42,445 bases of DNA from [Clostridium] symbiosum ATCC 14940 (GTDB taxonomy: Bacteria; Bacillota; Clostridia; Lachnospirales; Lachnospiraceae), in the NCBI RefSeq assembly GCF_000466485.1, contig NZ_KE993033.1:17942-60386 (forward strand). Direction: 5' to 3'. The notes under the pieces are model-generated. The model saw only the letters and a list, made by a program, of their open reading frames with translations. It searched no databases and had not been told where the DNA came from. Shown piece by piece: positions 31,178 to 38,400 of this stretch (the first letter of the stretch is position 1; the number at the start of each line of letters is the position of its first letter). The position numbers and the translations under genes are program-made.

Positions 31178-31531
31178 ATGAATATACAGGGTAAAACTTA
31201 TGAAGAATTGAAAGAAGAAGTATTGGAAACTATAAAAGGGAAATCAAGTGATGAGATAATGGATATTTTAAAAAATAAGTTTAATTTAAATTTAGATATT
31301 TCTTCTTTCCTTGATAACAGACCTTGTAAAGCATGGTATGCTCAAGTTTTCACGTACTGCAGCACAAGTGAGTTGGAAAACGAATTGAATTTTTTCTTGT
31401 TTTTAATTAACCTTTTCAGCCAGATTTTTGGTTTTTGTTTCAACCAGGAAAATACAGTTTTTTTAGGTTGTGTATGCCCTTGCGGTCACAAACAAATCGT
31501 TCTTTATTATACAATAGGGTTTAATGATTAA
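31178..31531 (+). CDS. Hypothetical 117-residue protein, AT-rich
   Basis: Not recognised. The N-terminal half is charged and helical (KTYEELKEEVLETIKGKSSDEIMDILKNKFNL), resembling the leader of nif11-type or other ribosomally made peptides. The second half is hydrophobic and Cys-rich (CKAWYAQVFTYC, then FFLFLINLFSQIFGFCF, CVCPCGHKQ). TAGGAG lies 13 bases before the ATG, a long spacing. Base composition is much more AT-rich than the neighbours, suggesting recent arrival. A strong terminator follows at 31552. A peptide precursor, a membrane protein and a toxin are all possible; none is supported by homology I can see. Confidence 0.6.
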   Translation: MNIQGKTYEELKEEVLETIKGKSSDEIMDILKNKFNLNLDISSFLDNRPCKAWYAQVFTYCSTSELENELNFFLFLINLFSQIFGFCFNQENTVFLGCVCPCGHKQIVLYYTIGFND

Positions 31532-31551
31532 TAATTTTAATAAGGTATTTG

Positions 31552-31588
31552 GAATTTCTCCGGGGAAATGGCCGGGGAAATTCTTTTT
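31552..31588 (+). terminator. Terminator of the 117-residue ORF
   Basis: GAATTTCTCCGG pairs with CCGGGGAAATTC around a short loop, followed by TTTTT. Copy 5 of the REP-like repeat starts at its T-run. Confidence 0.8.
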
Positions 31589-31626
31589 GAAGGCGGTGAC
31601 CTGTGCGCAGAGCGTCCGGGTTATCG
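31587..31626 (+). repeat. REP-like 40-bp hairpin repeat, copy 5
   Basis: It matches copies 3, 4 and 6 over about 37 of 40 positions, with CCGGGT in place of GCAGGT in one arm. It lies directly after a terminator, as does copy 6. Confidence 0.8.
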
Positions 31627-31693
31627 TTTGCTGACGACAGGCCGAATCCGCAAGCAGGCAATATTTAACTTCCTACAGACTGCACAAATCTTT

Positions 31694-31727
31694 TAGAGCG
31701 GGCTCAGGAAACTAAAGCCCGCTCTTT
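31694..31727. terminator. GC-rich hairpin between the two small genes
   Basis: AGAGCGGGCT and AGCCCGCTCT pair perfectly around an 11-base loop, flanked by TTTT on one side and TTTATC on the other. It probably ends the Cys-rich protein transcript coming from the right; T-runs are short. Confidence 0.5.
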
Positions 31728-31738
31728 ATCAGAAACTG

Positions 31739-31999
31739 TCATTTATAATTTTCGTAATCTTCATACACTTCATACTTTTCACATTCGCTGCACTCATTTT
31801 CTTTTCTTTTGCATTTATGGCAACCGTCTTTAAATCCCATCCAGTAAGCTTCTTTTAATTGTTTTTCGAACCATTTGCAGCACATACTGTGATCACGTTC
31901 GCATTCACATTCGCGGTATTTGGGTTTGCACTCACATTCACGTTTGGGTTCGCACTCTGCATAACACTTGCATCTGCATTTAAAATATTCACTACTCAT
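31739..31999 (-). CDS. Small cysteine-rich protein (14 Cys in 86 residues)
   Basis: Not recognised. The first half is built of alternating Cys, Glu, Lys and Arg: CRCKCYAEC, then the repeated EPKRECEC and KPKYRECECE. CC, CHKC and CSEC pairs follow, and the C-terminus is acidic and Tyr-rich (YEVYEDYENYK). A metal-binding, coat or cross-linked structural role is possible; spore coat proteins often look like this, but that is a guess. The ATG has AAGGAG at good spacing, so the gene is likely real. Confidence 0.65.
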   Translation of the reverse strand: MSSEYFKCRCKCYAECEPKRECECKPKYRECECERDHSMCCKWFEKQLKEAYWMGFKDGCHKCKRKENECSECEKYEVYEDYENYK

Positions 32000-32231
32000 T
32001 TACTTAACTCCTTTCATTTTGTTCTACACGATATTATATGGGACTAGCACGTAAAGCGTGAACTTTATGAATAAACAGAAACTATCGATATAATTGAGTT
32101 AGACGGTTAGTGACGTTTGCGTAATCTTTCAAGAACAGCAGTAAGGAATAAAACATTGATAATTTTAAGTAGATAATAACAATCTTGCCGCATTCCAAAT
32201 ATTATGATATGCTAAGTACGCTTAAACTGAA

Positions 32232-32399
32232 TTTGCAACAATTGGCAAAGCGAAAGCTTTTTAATAGGGAAACGGGGTGAGAATCCCCTGCAGCTGCCTC
32301 TACTGTAATTGAAGACGATGGATCTCGGGCCACTGGTAAAACGGGAAGGCGATCCGGAGGATGAATCATAAGCCAGGAGACCTGCCAGTTATATTGCAG
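32232..32399 (+). ncRNA. Cobalamin riboswitch
   Basis: The region shows the B12 riboswitch signature in order: AATAGGGAAAC-GGGGTGAGAATCCCC, CAGCTGCCTCTACTGTAA, GGAAGGCGATCCGGAGGATGAATC and the B12 box AGCCAGGAGACCTGCC. Pairing ends TTTGCAA / TTGCAGA close it. A GGAAATTTTCC / GGGAAAATC switch and a CCCAA / TTGGG hairpin (32400-32456) follow as expression platform. Bound cobalamin would turn off the importer downstream. Confidence 0.92.
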
Positions 32400-32434
32400 A
32401 GGAAATTTTCCGGGACAGGGAAAATCACCTTTCA

Positions 32435-32456
32435 GCCCAATACTGTGTTGGGTTTG
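32435..32456 (+). terminator. Expression-platform hairpin of the cobalamin riboswitch
   Basis: AGCCCAA and TTGGGTT pair around TACTGTG and are followed by TTTGTT. Position between the B12 box and the ribosome binding site (about 32514) fits a switchable terminator or sequestering hairpin. Confidence 0.55.
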
Positions 32457-32530
32457 TTAGTATGCTCTGTTTGCAATTCAGAGCAGATCAAACCAATACT
32501 AAAAAACAGGTTGAAAGGAGATTTACCAAA

Positions 32531-33682
32531 ATGAGAAAAAACAAAAAAGTACTGGCAGGACTGGCCGCGGCGCTGATGCTCTCGCTGGCCGGCTGCTCCG
32601 CAAAAGCAACAGAACCGACGGAGGCCGTAGCACAATCGTCAGAAGCGGCAGGCGGTCAGGCGTCCGTCCCCGGCTCCCCCGAATCGGAAGCGGATACGCC
32701 AGAGTCCGGGACTGACATCTTTGTGGACGACCTGGGCCGTGAGGTGGAGCTTACGCTTCCCATCACCCGCGCCTGTGTTGCAAACCGCTATAATAATGAA
32801 CTGATCCGAGCTGTCGGCGCAGGCGGCAGCGTTGTCGGGGTCGACATCTATACCTCCCAGGACGAGGTTTACTGGCCGCAATTTGGGGAAAATGAGACTT
32901 TCGGAAAGGATGAATACGATTACGAGAAAATAGTCGCCCTCGATCCGCAGGTCTTGGTTGTTCCTAAGAATGGGGTGGTGGAAGAATCCATAAAAAAACT
33001 GGAACCGTTCGGCATTAAAGTAGTCGTAATCACCGGATGGGATAACTCCGATGTACCGAAGCAAATCAGGCTGTGCGGCCAATTATTCGGTCAAGAGGAA
33101 AAAGCAGAAGAGCTGGTGGCATTTTATCAGAAGCCGGTTGATTATATGAAAGAGCAGTTAAAACAGGTGAAAGAGCCGAAGACAGTTTACTGGGAATACG
33201 GCGGTGACTATACCACCTGCATTCCGGGCACCTCGAATGACGGCTGGCATAATATGCTTCTGATGGCCGGCGGAGAAAATATCTTCGGAGACGCCTCCCT
33301 CGCAGGCAAAGACATCGACCCTGAAAAAATACTGATGGCAGATCCCGACCTGATTGTAAAAGTCTACGCGGGCGAGGTCGTTGGCAACAGCGGCGTCTTC
33401 ACGGCACCGCCGCAGGAGGAATTTGCCGCCAAGGCCGATACCATGCTTCAGCGCGAGGGCTGGAGTGATTTGACTGCCGTTAAGGACGGTAACTTTTATC
33501 TGAACACCGCTTTCATGAGCGGCGGCCTGGGCAAAATGATCGGTGCGGCTTATATGGCGAAATGGCTTTACCCGGATTTAATGACCGGGCTTGATCCGGA
33601 CGCCCTGTTTGCACAGTGGATGGAGTATCAGGGCTTTGAGCCCAATGCCCCTCATTACTACCGCGTCCCGGCACAAAATTAA
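32531..33682 (+). CDS. btuF: ABC transporter substrate-binding lipoprotein, BtuF/FepB type
   Basis: An exported lipoprotein of 383 residues: KK-rich start, hydrophobic core and lipobox SLAGC with C22, then a Glu/Thr/Ser-rich linker to about 60. The periplasmic-binding domain (class III) follows, with FVDDLGREVELTLPITRAC, KDEYDYEKIVALDPQVLVV and ENIFGDASLAGKDIDPEKILMADPDLIVKVY. The family binds siderophores or corrinoids; the riboswitch just upstream favours a corrinoid. ATG at 32531 is preferred, with AAGGAGA before it. A hairpin separates it from the permease gene. Confidence 0.85.
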   Translation: MRKNKKVLAGLAAALMLSLAGCSAKATEPTEAVAQSSEAAGGQASVPGSPESEADTPESGTDIFVDDLGREVELTLPITRACVANRYNNELIRAVGAGGSVVGVDIYTSQDEVYWPQFGENETFGKDEYDYEKIVALDPQVLVVPKNGVVEESIKKLEPFGIKVVVITGWDNSDVPKQIRLCGQLFGQEEKAEELVAFYQKPVDYMKEQLKQVKEPKTVYWEYGGDYTTCIPGTSNDGWHNMLLMAGGENIFGDASLAGKDIDPEKILMADPDLIVKVYAGEVVGNSGVFTAPPQEEFAAKADTMLQREGWSDLTAVKDGNFYLNTAFMSGGLGKMIGAAYMAKWLYPDLMTGLDPDALFAQWMEYQGFEPNAPHYYRVPAQN

Positions 33683-33713
33683 CGACAACAGGCACGCTTA
33701 CACGGCTGCTATT

Positions 33714-33758
33714 AAAAATCTGTCCGCATTCCGCCAAGCAGAATGCGGGCTGATTTTT
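33714..33758 (+). terminator. Hairpin between the binding-protein and permease genes
   Basis: AAAATC, CCGCATTC pairs with GAATGCGG, GATTTTT around a nine-base loop, followed by AATT. It looks like a partial terminator or mRNA-stabilising structure that would give more binding protein than permease. Confidence 0.65.
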
Positions 33759-33815
33759 AATTATCAGCAGTAAAAAGCTGACATAACCTATTTTCATAAT
33801 AAAGGAGACTGTCCG

Positions 33816-34883
33816 ATGTCTTTCACCGCACTGACCAATGAATACCAAAGCCATATCCGCAGAAAAATCATGTGGATACTCCTGGCCCTGGTCATTCTTA
33901 TTATACTGGCTGCCGCTGCCGTCTGCATCGGCGTGGCGGATTTGACCCCTGCACGCCTTGCAGTAACCTGGCTGCCCTTATCCGAACGTTATCTGGATGT
34001 ATTACCGCTCACTCCCAAGGAGGAGAATGTTCTCCTTCTGCTGCGCCTTCCCCGTATCGCCGCGGCAGTCATCGCAGGCGCAGGCCTGGGATTGGCCGGC
34101 ACAGGGATGCAGGCAATCACAGGAAACCAGATGGCCAGCCCGTTTACAACCGGGCTTTCCGGCGCAGCGGCCCTGGGTGCCGCCGCAGTGATTATCTTCA
34201 GCGGAATACCTGTTTATTTTCAAAAAACCGCTATGGTCACGGCCGCTTTCCTGATGGCTCTCATTTGCGCCGTATTCGTTTACGGTTTATCAAGCCTGAA
34301 GGGTTTGGGAGCTGAAACGCTCGTTTTAACCGGTATCGCACTGAACTACTTCTTCAGTGCACTTAACTCAACAATGCAGTTCATTGCAAATGAACAGCAG
34401 CTTCCCGCCATCGTCCACTGGACCTTCGGCAGCCTGACGGCAGTCGGATGGAGTGATATCGCGGTAATGACTGTAATCCTCTTCATTACAATCCCGGTCT
34501 TTCAAAGCCAGGCATGGGCTTTTAATATCATTTCCTCTGGCGGAGACGAGAGCGCCGGGGCGTTGGGTATCCATGTTAAGCGCACCAGAATCCTGACCGG
34601 AGGCTGTATTACCGTACTCACTGCCTCCATAGTCAGTTTTACCGGGATTATCGGCTTTGTAGGGCTCGTGGCTCCCCATATGGCACGAATGGTAATAGGC
34701 GGTGATCACCGGCTTCTTCTGCCCCTCTCGGCTATCACAGGCGCTGCGCTTGTCCTGGCGGCAGATACTATTGGCCGCTGTGCCTTTTCCCCTACCACGA
34801 TTCCGGTCGGAATCGTGGTGTCCTATGTGGGCGTCCCTCTGTTTTTATATCTAATTATCATGGAAAGGAGGGAAGGCCGGTGA
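33816..34883 (+). CDS. btuC: FecCD-family ABC transporter permease (BtuC type)
   Basis: A 355-residue membrane protein with about 9-10 helices. The family motifs are LRLPRIAAAVIAGAGLGLAGTGMQAITGNQMASPFTTGLSGAAALGAA and the conserved GGCITVLTASIVSFTGIIGFVGLVAPHMARMVIGGDHR cytoplasmic coupling region (about 258-305). It forms the homodimeric channel of a vitamin B12 or siderophore importer. ATG is preceded by AAAGGAG. Its stop overlaps the GTG start of the ATPase by 4 bp. Confidence 0.88.
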   Translation: MSFTALTNEYQSHIRRKIMWILLALVILIILAAAAVCIGVADLTPARLAVTWLPLSERYLDVLPLTPKEENVLLLLRLPRIAAAVIAGAGLGLAGTGMQAITGNQMASPFTTGLSGAAALGAAAVIIFSGIPVYFQKTAMVTAAFLMALICAVFVYGLSSLKGLGAETLVLTGIALNYFFSALNSTMQFIANEQQLPAIVHWTFGSLTAVGWSDIAVMTVILFITIPVFQSQAWAFNIISSGGDESAGALGIHVKRTRILTGGCITVLTASIVSFTGIIGFVGLVAPHMARMVIGGDHRLLLPLSAITGAALVLAADTIGRCAFSPTTIPVGIVVSYVGVPLFLYLIIMERREGR

Positions 34884-35662
34884 ATGGTCTTGAAATCTGC
34901 AATCTGTCCTTTTCTTACGGACACAGGGAGGTTCTTAAAAATATCAGTTTTCGGGTTCAACAGGGCAGTTTCTGTGCCTTCCTCGGCGGTAATGGAGCCG
35001 GTAAATCGACTTTGGTCCGCTGTATCAACGGACTGCTGCGCACAGACGGAGAGTGTGTCGTATGGAACGGCATCAAAACAGGGAAACTGAACATAAAGGA
35101 GCGTGCGCGCGTCTATGGTTACGTTCCCCAAAACACGCAGGCCGGTTACTCCCTTAACGTAATGGAGATTGTCCTATCAGGCCGCCTTCCTCATATGGGT
35201 GTGAAGGCAGGAAAGTCCGATCTTGAAAAAGCGGCCGGGGTGATGGAAGAATTTCACCTGCAGGATTATGCTTTCCGTCCGTTCAAACAACTCAGCGGCG
35301 GGGAGCGTCAACGCGTCCTGATAGCCAGGGCTGTTGCCCAGGAACCGCAGCTACTGCTGCTGGACGAACCGACCAGCAGCCTGGATTTGAGATATCAGTA
35401 CGAGGTCATGGATCTGCTGCGTCATGTCTGCCGGCGCGGCATCACCGTGGCCGCTGTAATCCATGACCTGAATCTGGCCCTTGACTATGCGGATACCGCC
35501 GTCCTGCTGTCGTCTGGAACCGTAACCGCCATGGGACCCCCTGCCGAAGTCCTGACTCCTGAGCGTATCCTGACCGCGTACGGCGTGCAGACAGAAACTT
35601 ACCAGATTGGCAGCCGCTCCGTGATACTGAGATCCGGAAATTGCCTCCGGCAGCTGTCATAA
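34880..35662 (+). CDS. btuD: ABC transporter ATP-binding protein (BtuD/FepC type)
   Basis: A 260-residue ATPase. It shows Walker A GGNGAGKST (about 36-44), Q-loop VPQNTQ, signature LSGGERQRVLIARAVAQ, Walker B LLLLDEPTSSLD, D-loop, and H-loop VIHDLNLAL. GTG start with AGGAGGGAAGG upstream. It drives uptake through the permease encoded by the overlapping gene. It is the last gene of the B12-riboswitch operon, and a strong perfect hairpin follows. Confidence 0.9.
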   Translation: MNGLEICNLSFSYGHREVLKNISFRVQQGSFCAFLGGNGAGKSTLVRCINGLLRTDGECVVWNGIKTGKLNIKERARVYGYVPQNTQAGYSLNVMEIVLSGRLPHMGVKAGKSDLEKAAGVMEEFHLQDYAFRPFKQLSGGERQRVLIARAVAQEPQLLLLDEPTSSLDLRYQYEVMDLLRHVCRRGITVAAVIHDLNLALDYADTAVLLSSGTVTAMGPPAEVLTPERILTAYGVQTETYQIGSRSVILRSGNCLRQLS

Positions 35663-35693
35663 TCTGCCGCAATATCACCACGTCATAATTTCC

Positions 35694-35737
35694 GGTAACA
35701 TAACAGCCCCTGCTAAAGCAGGGGCTGTTATGTTACC
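35694..35737. terminator. Perfect 21-bp-arm hairpin between convergent operons
   Basis: The two arms (35694-35714 and 35717-35737) are perfectly complementary around a 2-base AA loop, with CAGCCCCTGCT in the core. It lies between the ABC operon (plus) and the zinc-ribbon gene (minus), so it probably ends both. Such a perfect stem is longer than a normal terminator. Confidence 0.8.
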
Positions 35738-35740
35738 TTA

Positions 35741-35780
35741 TTGAAGGCGCTGACCTGTACGCGGAGCGTGCAGGTTATCG
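35741..35780 (+). repeat. REP-like 40-bp hairpin repeat, copy 6
   Basis: It starts 3 bp after the 21-bp hairpin and carries CGCTGACCTGTACGCGGAGCG and the GCAGGT arm. It differs from copies 3-5 by compensated changes in the stem (TACGC with GCGTG). Confidence 0.8.
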
Positions 35781-35804
35781 TTGTTCTTCCGGCTTTCTAA
35801 GCCC

Positions 35805-36920
35805 TTATACAAGTAAAATCCTCCTGATCAATGACAGGACAGCTCCCGCGCCGCTGCAAAACAGCAGAGTCCCGCGATGGGCATTGACTGCTGTCAGCGC
35901 GGCCCTTCCGCCGGCCGCTATCCCCTGCCATTCCACGACGACGCCGTCTACGGGAGGAATTACCGTCAGTGCAGGCCCGGCGGCAAAAACCATAGCCGCA
36001 CACAGCAGAAAAGGAATCAGGCCTCTTCCCGTGTCATACTTCTTAAGACGGAACCCTCCTCCCGCTCCTTTTCTGGACAGGATCCACAAACACCAGATCA
36101 CGCCCATAAACAGAGAGATTCCGGCAAAACCCACATACAGCGCAAGACCGTAATTGCGATCCGTCACCAATGTCTCTATATTTCCCAGACCTTCCCCGTG
36201 TGCAAGGAAGGAGCGCAGCATGATGGCAACCATACAGCCCATAAGCAGACATGACACTATCTGCATCACACGGACTGCTATCACCACCGCTCCGGCCGCT
36301 CCTTTTACCGCTATCTCTCCCAGATTCGGCCCTGAATCGGAACTGCCGCTTTCATCATCCTCTCTTCTGCGCCGTTCCCTGAGTCGTTCCTGCACCGTCA
36401 GACGCTCCACTTCACTCTCGAGATCCCGCATCCGGCTGTCGCGAAGTTTCTTCTCTTTCTGCTCAAGACGGACTTCTTTTTTGTTCGGTCCGCTCCCTGC
36501 GGCAGCTTTTGAAGACGCTTTTTTACCCGAATCCTTCGGGGCAGCTTTTTGGGGCTTATCTTTTTTTCTAAGATTTTCCCGTTTCTCTTCCCGGGTTTCC
36601 ATTCTTTCCGGTTCCCGGGCATAAGCAGTCCCGACCGGTGTCCGCCGCTCCGCTCTGGCCTCCTGTCCCGTCTCTATATAGGATTCCCCCCGAATAAACG
36701 GTTCCAGGCCGTCCGCGTCTGTCCGCCCTATATCGTCCCGCACTGTATCCTTCTCCGCCGGTTCTTCATGCTCCGGCGCCCAGGCCCTCACTCCCCGTCC
36801 ATCCTGATTCTGTCTGTATGTAGGATTCCGGTCAGCCGGAGAATAGTTCTGTTTCAGAAGGGCTCCGCAATTGCTGCAAAAATTCCCGGTCGTCTGGTGT
36901 CCGCATTTTGGACAAATCAT
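35805..36920 (-). CDS. Zinc-ribbon membrane protein
   Basis: A 371-residue protein with an N-terminal zinc ribbon (CPKCGH at 3-8 and CSNCGALL at 15-22). A long charged, basic and Glu-rich region follows (about 30-190, with a coiled-coil-like stretch KKEVRLEQKEKKLRDSRMRDLESEVERLTVQERLRERRRR). Four hydrophobic helices lie at the C-terminus (about 215-235, 255-275, 300-325, 345-371). Such zinc-ribbon membrane proteins are frequent in Clostridia and have no established function. The N-terminus is inside if the helices are as drawn. It is a single gene between repeats. Confidence 0.75.
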   Translation of the reverse strand: MICPKCGHQTTGNFCSNCGALLKQNYSPADRNPTYRQNQDGRGVRAWAPEHEEPAEKDTVRDDIGRTDADGLEPFIRGESYIETGQEARAERRTPVGTAYAREPERMETREEKRENLRKKDKPQKAAPKDSGKKASSKAAAGSGPNKKEVRLEQKEKKLRDSRMRDLESEVERLTVQERLRERRRREDDESGSSDSGPNLGEIAVKGAAGAVVIAVRVMQIVSCLLMGCMVAIMLRSFLAHGEGLGNIETLVTDRNYGLALYVGFAGISLFMGVIWCLWILSRKGAGGGFRLKKYDTGRGLIPFLLCAAMVFAAGPALTVIPPVDGVVVEWQGIAAGGRAALTAVNAHRGTLLFCSGAGAVLSLIRRILLV

Positions 36921-37051
36921 CGTATCATCCCTTTCGTATCTCAGCTATGATTATTCTGCCTGTAAAAATCCTTTCGTTCCGGCTAATCATAACATATTGA
37001 TGCGAAAAATAACAGCGTCATTTATTTCCTTAAAAAAAGTGTAAGTTTCTT

Positions 37052-37166
37052 GTTACTGTTCGCATGGTAACGTCCCGCGAGGTGTTTTCGTGTGCATCTC
37101 ACACGAAAATCCCGAGTTTCACAGCGCGAACCGGCGTCTTTTGCCGTTTCTGTGCATCGCGAAGCG
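37052..37166 (+). repeat. MITE-like palindromic element, copy E
   Basis: It starts GTTACTGTTCGC and continues CCCGCGAGGTGTTTTCGTGTG, a loop, CACACGAAAATCCCGAGTTTC and GCGCGAACCGGCG. It lies upstream of the zinc-ribbon gene and is followed by a partial copy at 37168-37204. Confidence 0.65.
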
Positions 37167-37167
37167 T

Positions 37168-37204
37168 GTTACTGTTCGCAGGGTAACGTCCCGCGATACG
37201 TTTT
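37168..37204 (+). repeat. Truncated tandem copy of the MITE-like element (E')
   Basis: GTTACTGTTCGCAGGGTAAC and GTCCCGCGA repeat the first 35 bp of copy E at 116-bp distance and stop at the end of the next gene. The stop codon of the cell-wall-binding protein (37205-37207) lies at the border. Confidence 0.65.
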
Positions 37205-38182
37205 TTACCACACGCGGGCACCGTTCTCATCGACTATATACCCATCCGGCGTCAGTGTATTTGTTTGCATGTCTCCTTCCGGCCCCAGATAATACCACTT
37301 TCCTTCCCATTGGATCCAGCCTGTCACCATATAGCCGTCCGCACCGAAATAGTACCATTTATCTCCGCTGCATGCCCAGTCGTTCACCGGACGGGAGCCG
37401 TCCGTATTCGTGAAACGCCAGCCCTTTTCATTCTGTATCCACTGCCCCGGCACACGCTCCGAATTGTTCAGAGGTTTCGCCTCCCCCTCAGGCTGTTTTT
37501 CCGTATCAGAAGGGCTGATGTAGACACTGTCCGACTCCGTAAATTTCCCTTCCTTTACCCCCTCTCCGCCTGCGGCGCGCACCTTGTAATAATACTCTCC
37601 GTTCTTACGCATGGCGGTGCCGAAATCAAAGGTGGTATCGGACGTCGTCTTTCTGCTGCCGACCGGGCGCTCATCGCGGTAGAGATAGATATCATAGCTT
37701 TCCGCTCCGATAGCCGGTGTCCAGGATGCTACCGTGCCGTCGAGCCATGCGTCTTCGATCCCGCCGACCCGCCGGGACATTGGCCTGAGATTCAAAGTGA
37801 TTGTCAACACCTGCGGCTCCTCACTGTATACAGCATAAACATTCGCCTCATCGCCCTTAATCCTGACCCCATTCTGGGGGACTGAAAAATAGTTTTCATC
37901 CTCGGTCGCAACCGTAACCGTCACTCTCGGAATGTCATAATACTGCCACGTATAACCACTATTCTCTATTTCCCAGCTCTTCACCGAATAGTTATCGGCG
38001 CCCGGCTCAATGGACAGCGCTTCATCCTCCCCCAGCGCATCCCCCGGCTGCATACTGTCTTTTATCTCCAGACGTATTGACGTAATCCTGCCGCTTTTTG
38101 CCGCGAATGCGGTCATCGTCATCATGCCGGACAGCGCAGCGGCCGATAAAAGCAGGGCAGCACACTTCATTTTATTTTTCAT
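37205..38182 (-). CDS. Secreted protein with choline-binding-type cell-wall repeats
   Basis: A 325-residue exported protein. It has a signal peptide (MKNKMKCAALLLSAAALSGMMTMTAFA) and a middle part (about 30-225) with beta-rich, FN3-like character (WTPAIGAESYDIYLYRDERPVGSRKTTSDTTFDFGTAMRKNGEYYYKVRAAG). Three cell-wall-binding repeats lie at the C-terminus (about 245-325): GWRFTNTDGSRPVNDWACSGDKWYYFGADGYMVTGWIQWEGKWYYLGPEGDM. Such repeats hold proteins at teichoic-acid choline or related wall polymers. The locus also encodes two LicD proteins that could supply the ligand. AAGGAGG precedes the ATG. Confidence 0.85.
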   Translation of the reverse strand: MKNKMKCAALLLSAAALSGMMTMTAFAAKSGRITSIRLEIKDSMQPGDALGEDEALSIEPGADNYSVKSWEIENSGYTWQYYDIPRVTVTVATEDENYFSVPQNGVRIKGDEANVYAVYSEEPQVLTITLNLRPMSRRVGGIEDAWLDGTVASWTPAIGAESYDIYLYRDERPVGSRKTTSDTTFDFGTAMRKNGEYYYKVRAAGGEGVKEGKFTESDSVYISPSDTEKQPEGEAKPLNNSERVPGQWIQNEKGWRFTNTDGSRPVNDWACSGDKWYYFGADGYMVTGWIQWEGKWYYLGPEGDMQTNTLTPDGYIVDENGARVW

Positions 38183-38238
38183 CAATCCGTTTCCTCCTTA
38201 CTGTCAGCTTAACCAATCCGTTTATCAATAGAATAAAG

Positions 38239-38312
38239 AGTCTGCCCCGGCAGACTTTCGCACCGGAGCGCGGTCGCTTTAGCGGCCATATTCCTTGGCG
38301 CGGAGTGCGCAT
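38239..38312 (+). repeat. Third dispersed repeat family, copy 2
   Basis: It shares GAGTCTGCC-CCGGCAGA, GGTCGCTTTAGCGGCCATATT and TTGGCGCGGAGTGCGC with 20819-20905. It is followed by a hairpin of TTTTATATCACAGGAA and TTTCCTATGATATAAAA (38325-38360). Confidence 0.5.
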
Positions 38313-38324
38313 CCCCGGGGGGAC

Positions 38325-38360
38325 TTTTATATCACAGGAACACTTTCCTATGATATAAAA
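38325..38360. repeat. TTTTATATCA...TGATATAAAA hairpin
   Basis: The arms pair over about 15 bp around ACAC; the core ACAGGAA-CAC-TTTCCT parallels the ACAGGAA-GAC-TTTCCTGT hairpin at 21080-21096. It stands between the two surface-protein genes. Confidence 0.55.
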
Positions 38361-38394
38361 ATGGTGCGGCTGCCTATCCCGCCGCACCATTTTT
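38357..38394. terminator. Terminator of the LRR surface-protein gene
   Basis: AAAATGGTGCGGC and GCCGCACCATTTT pair around a 12-base loop, with T-rich ends on both strands. It follows the stop codon of the LRR gene (38401) on the minus strand after a few bases. Confidence 0.85.
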
Positions 38395-38400
38395 CCAGTT

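Noticed and set aside
34002-34709. Minus-strand frames inside the permease gene
   Set aside because: Antisense shadows of a well-conserved FecCD gene with no ribosome binding site or family match.
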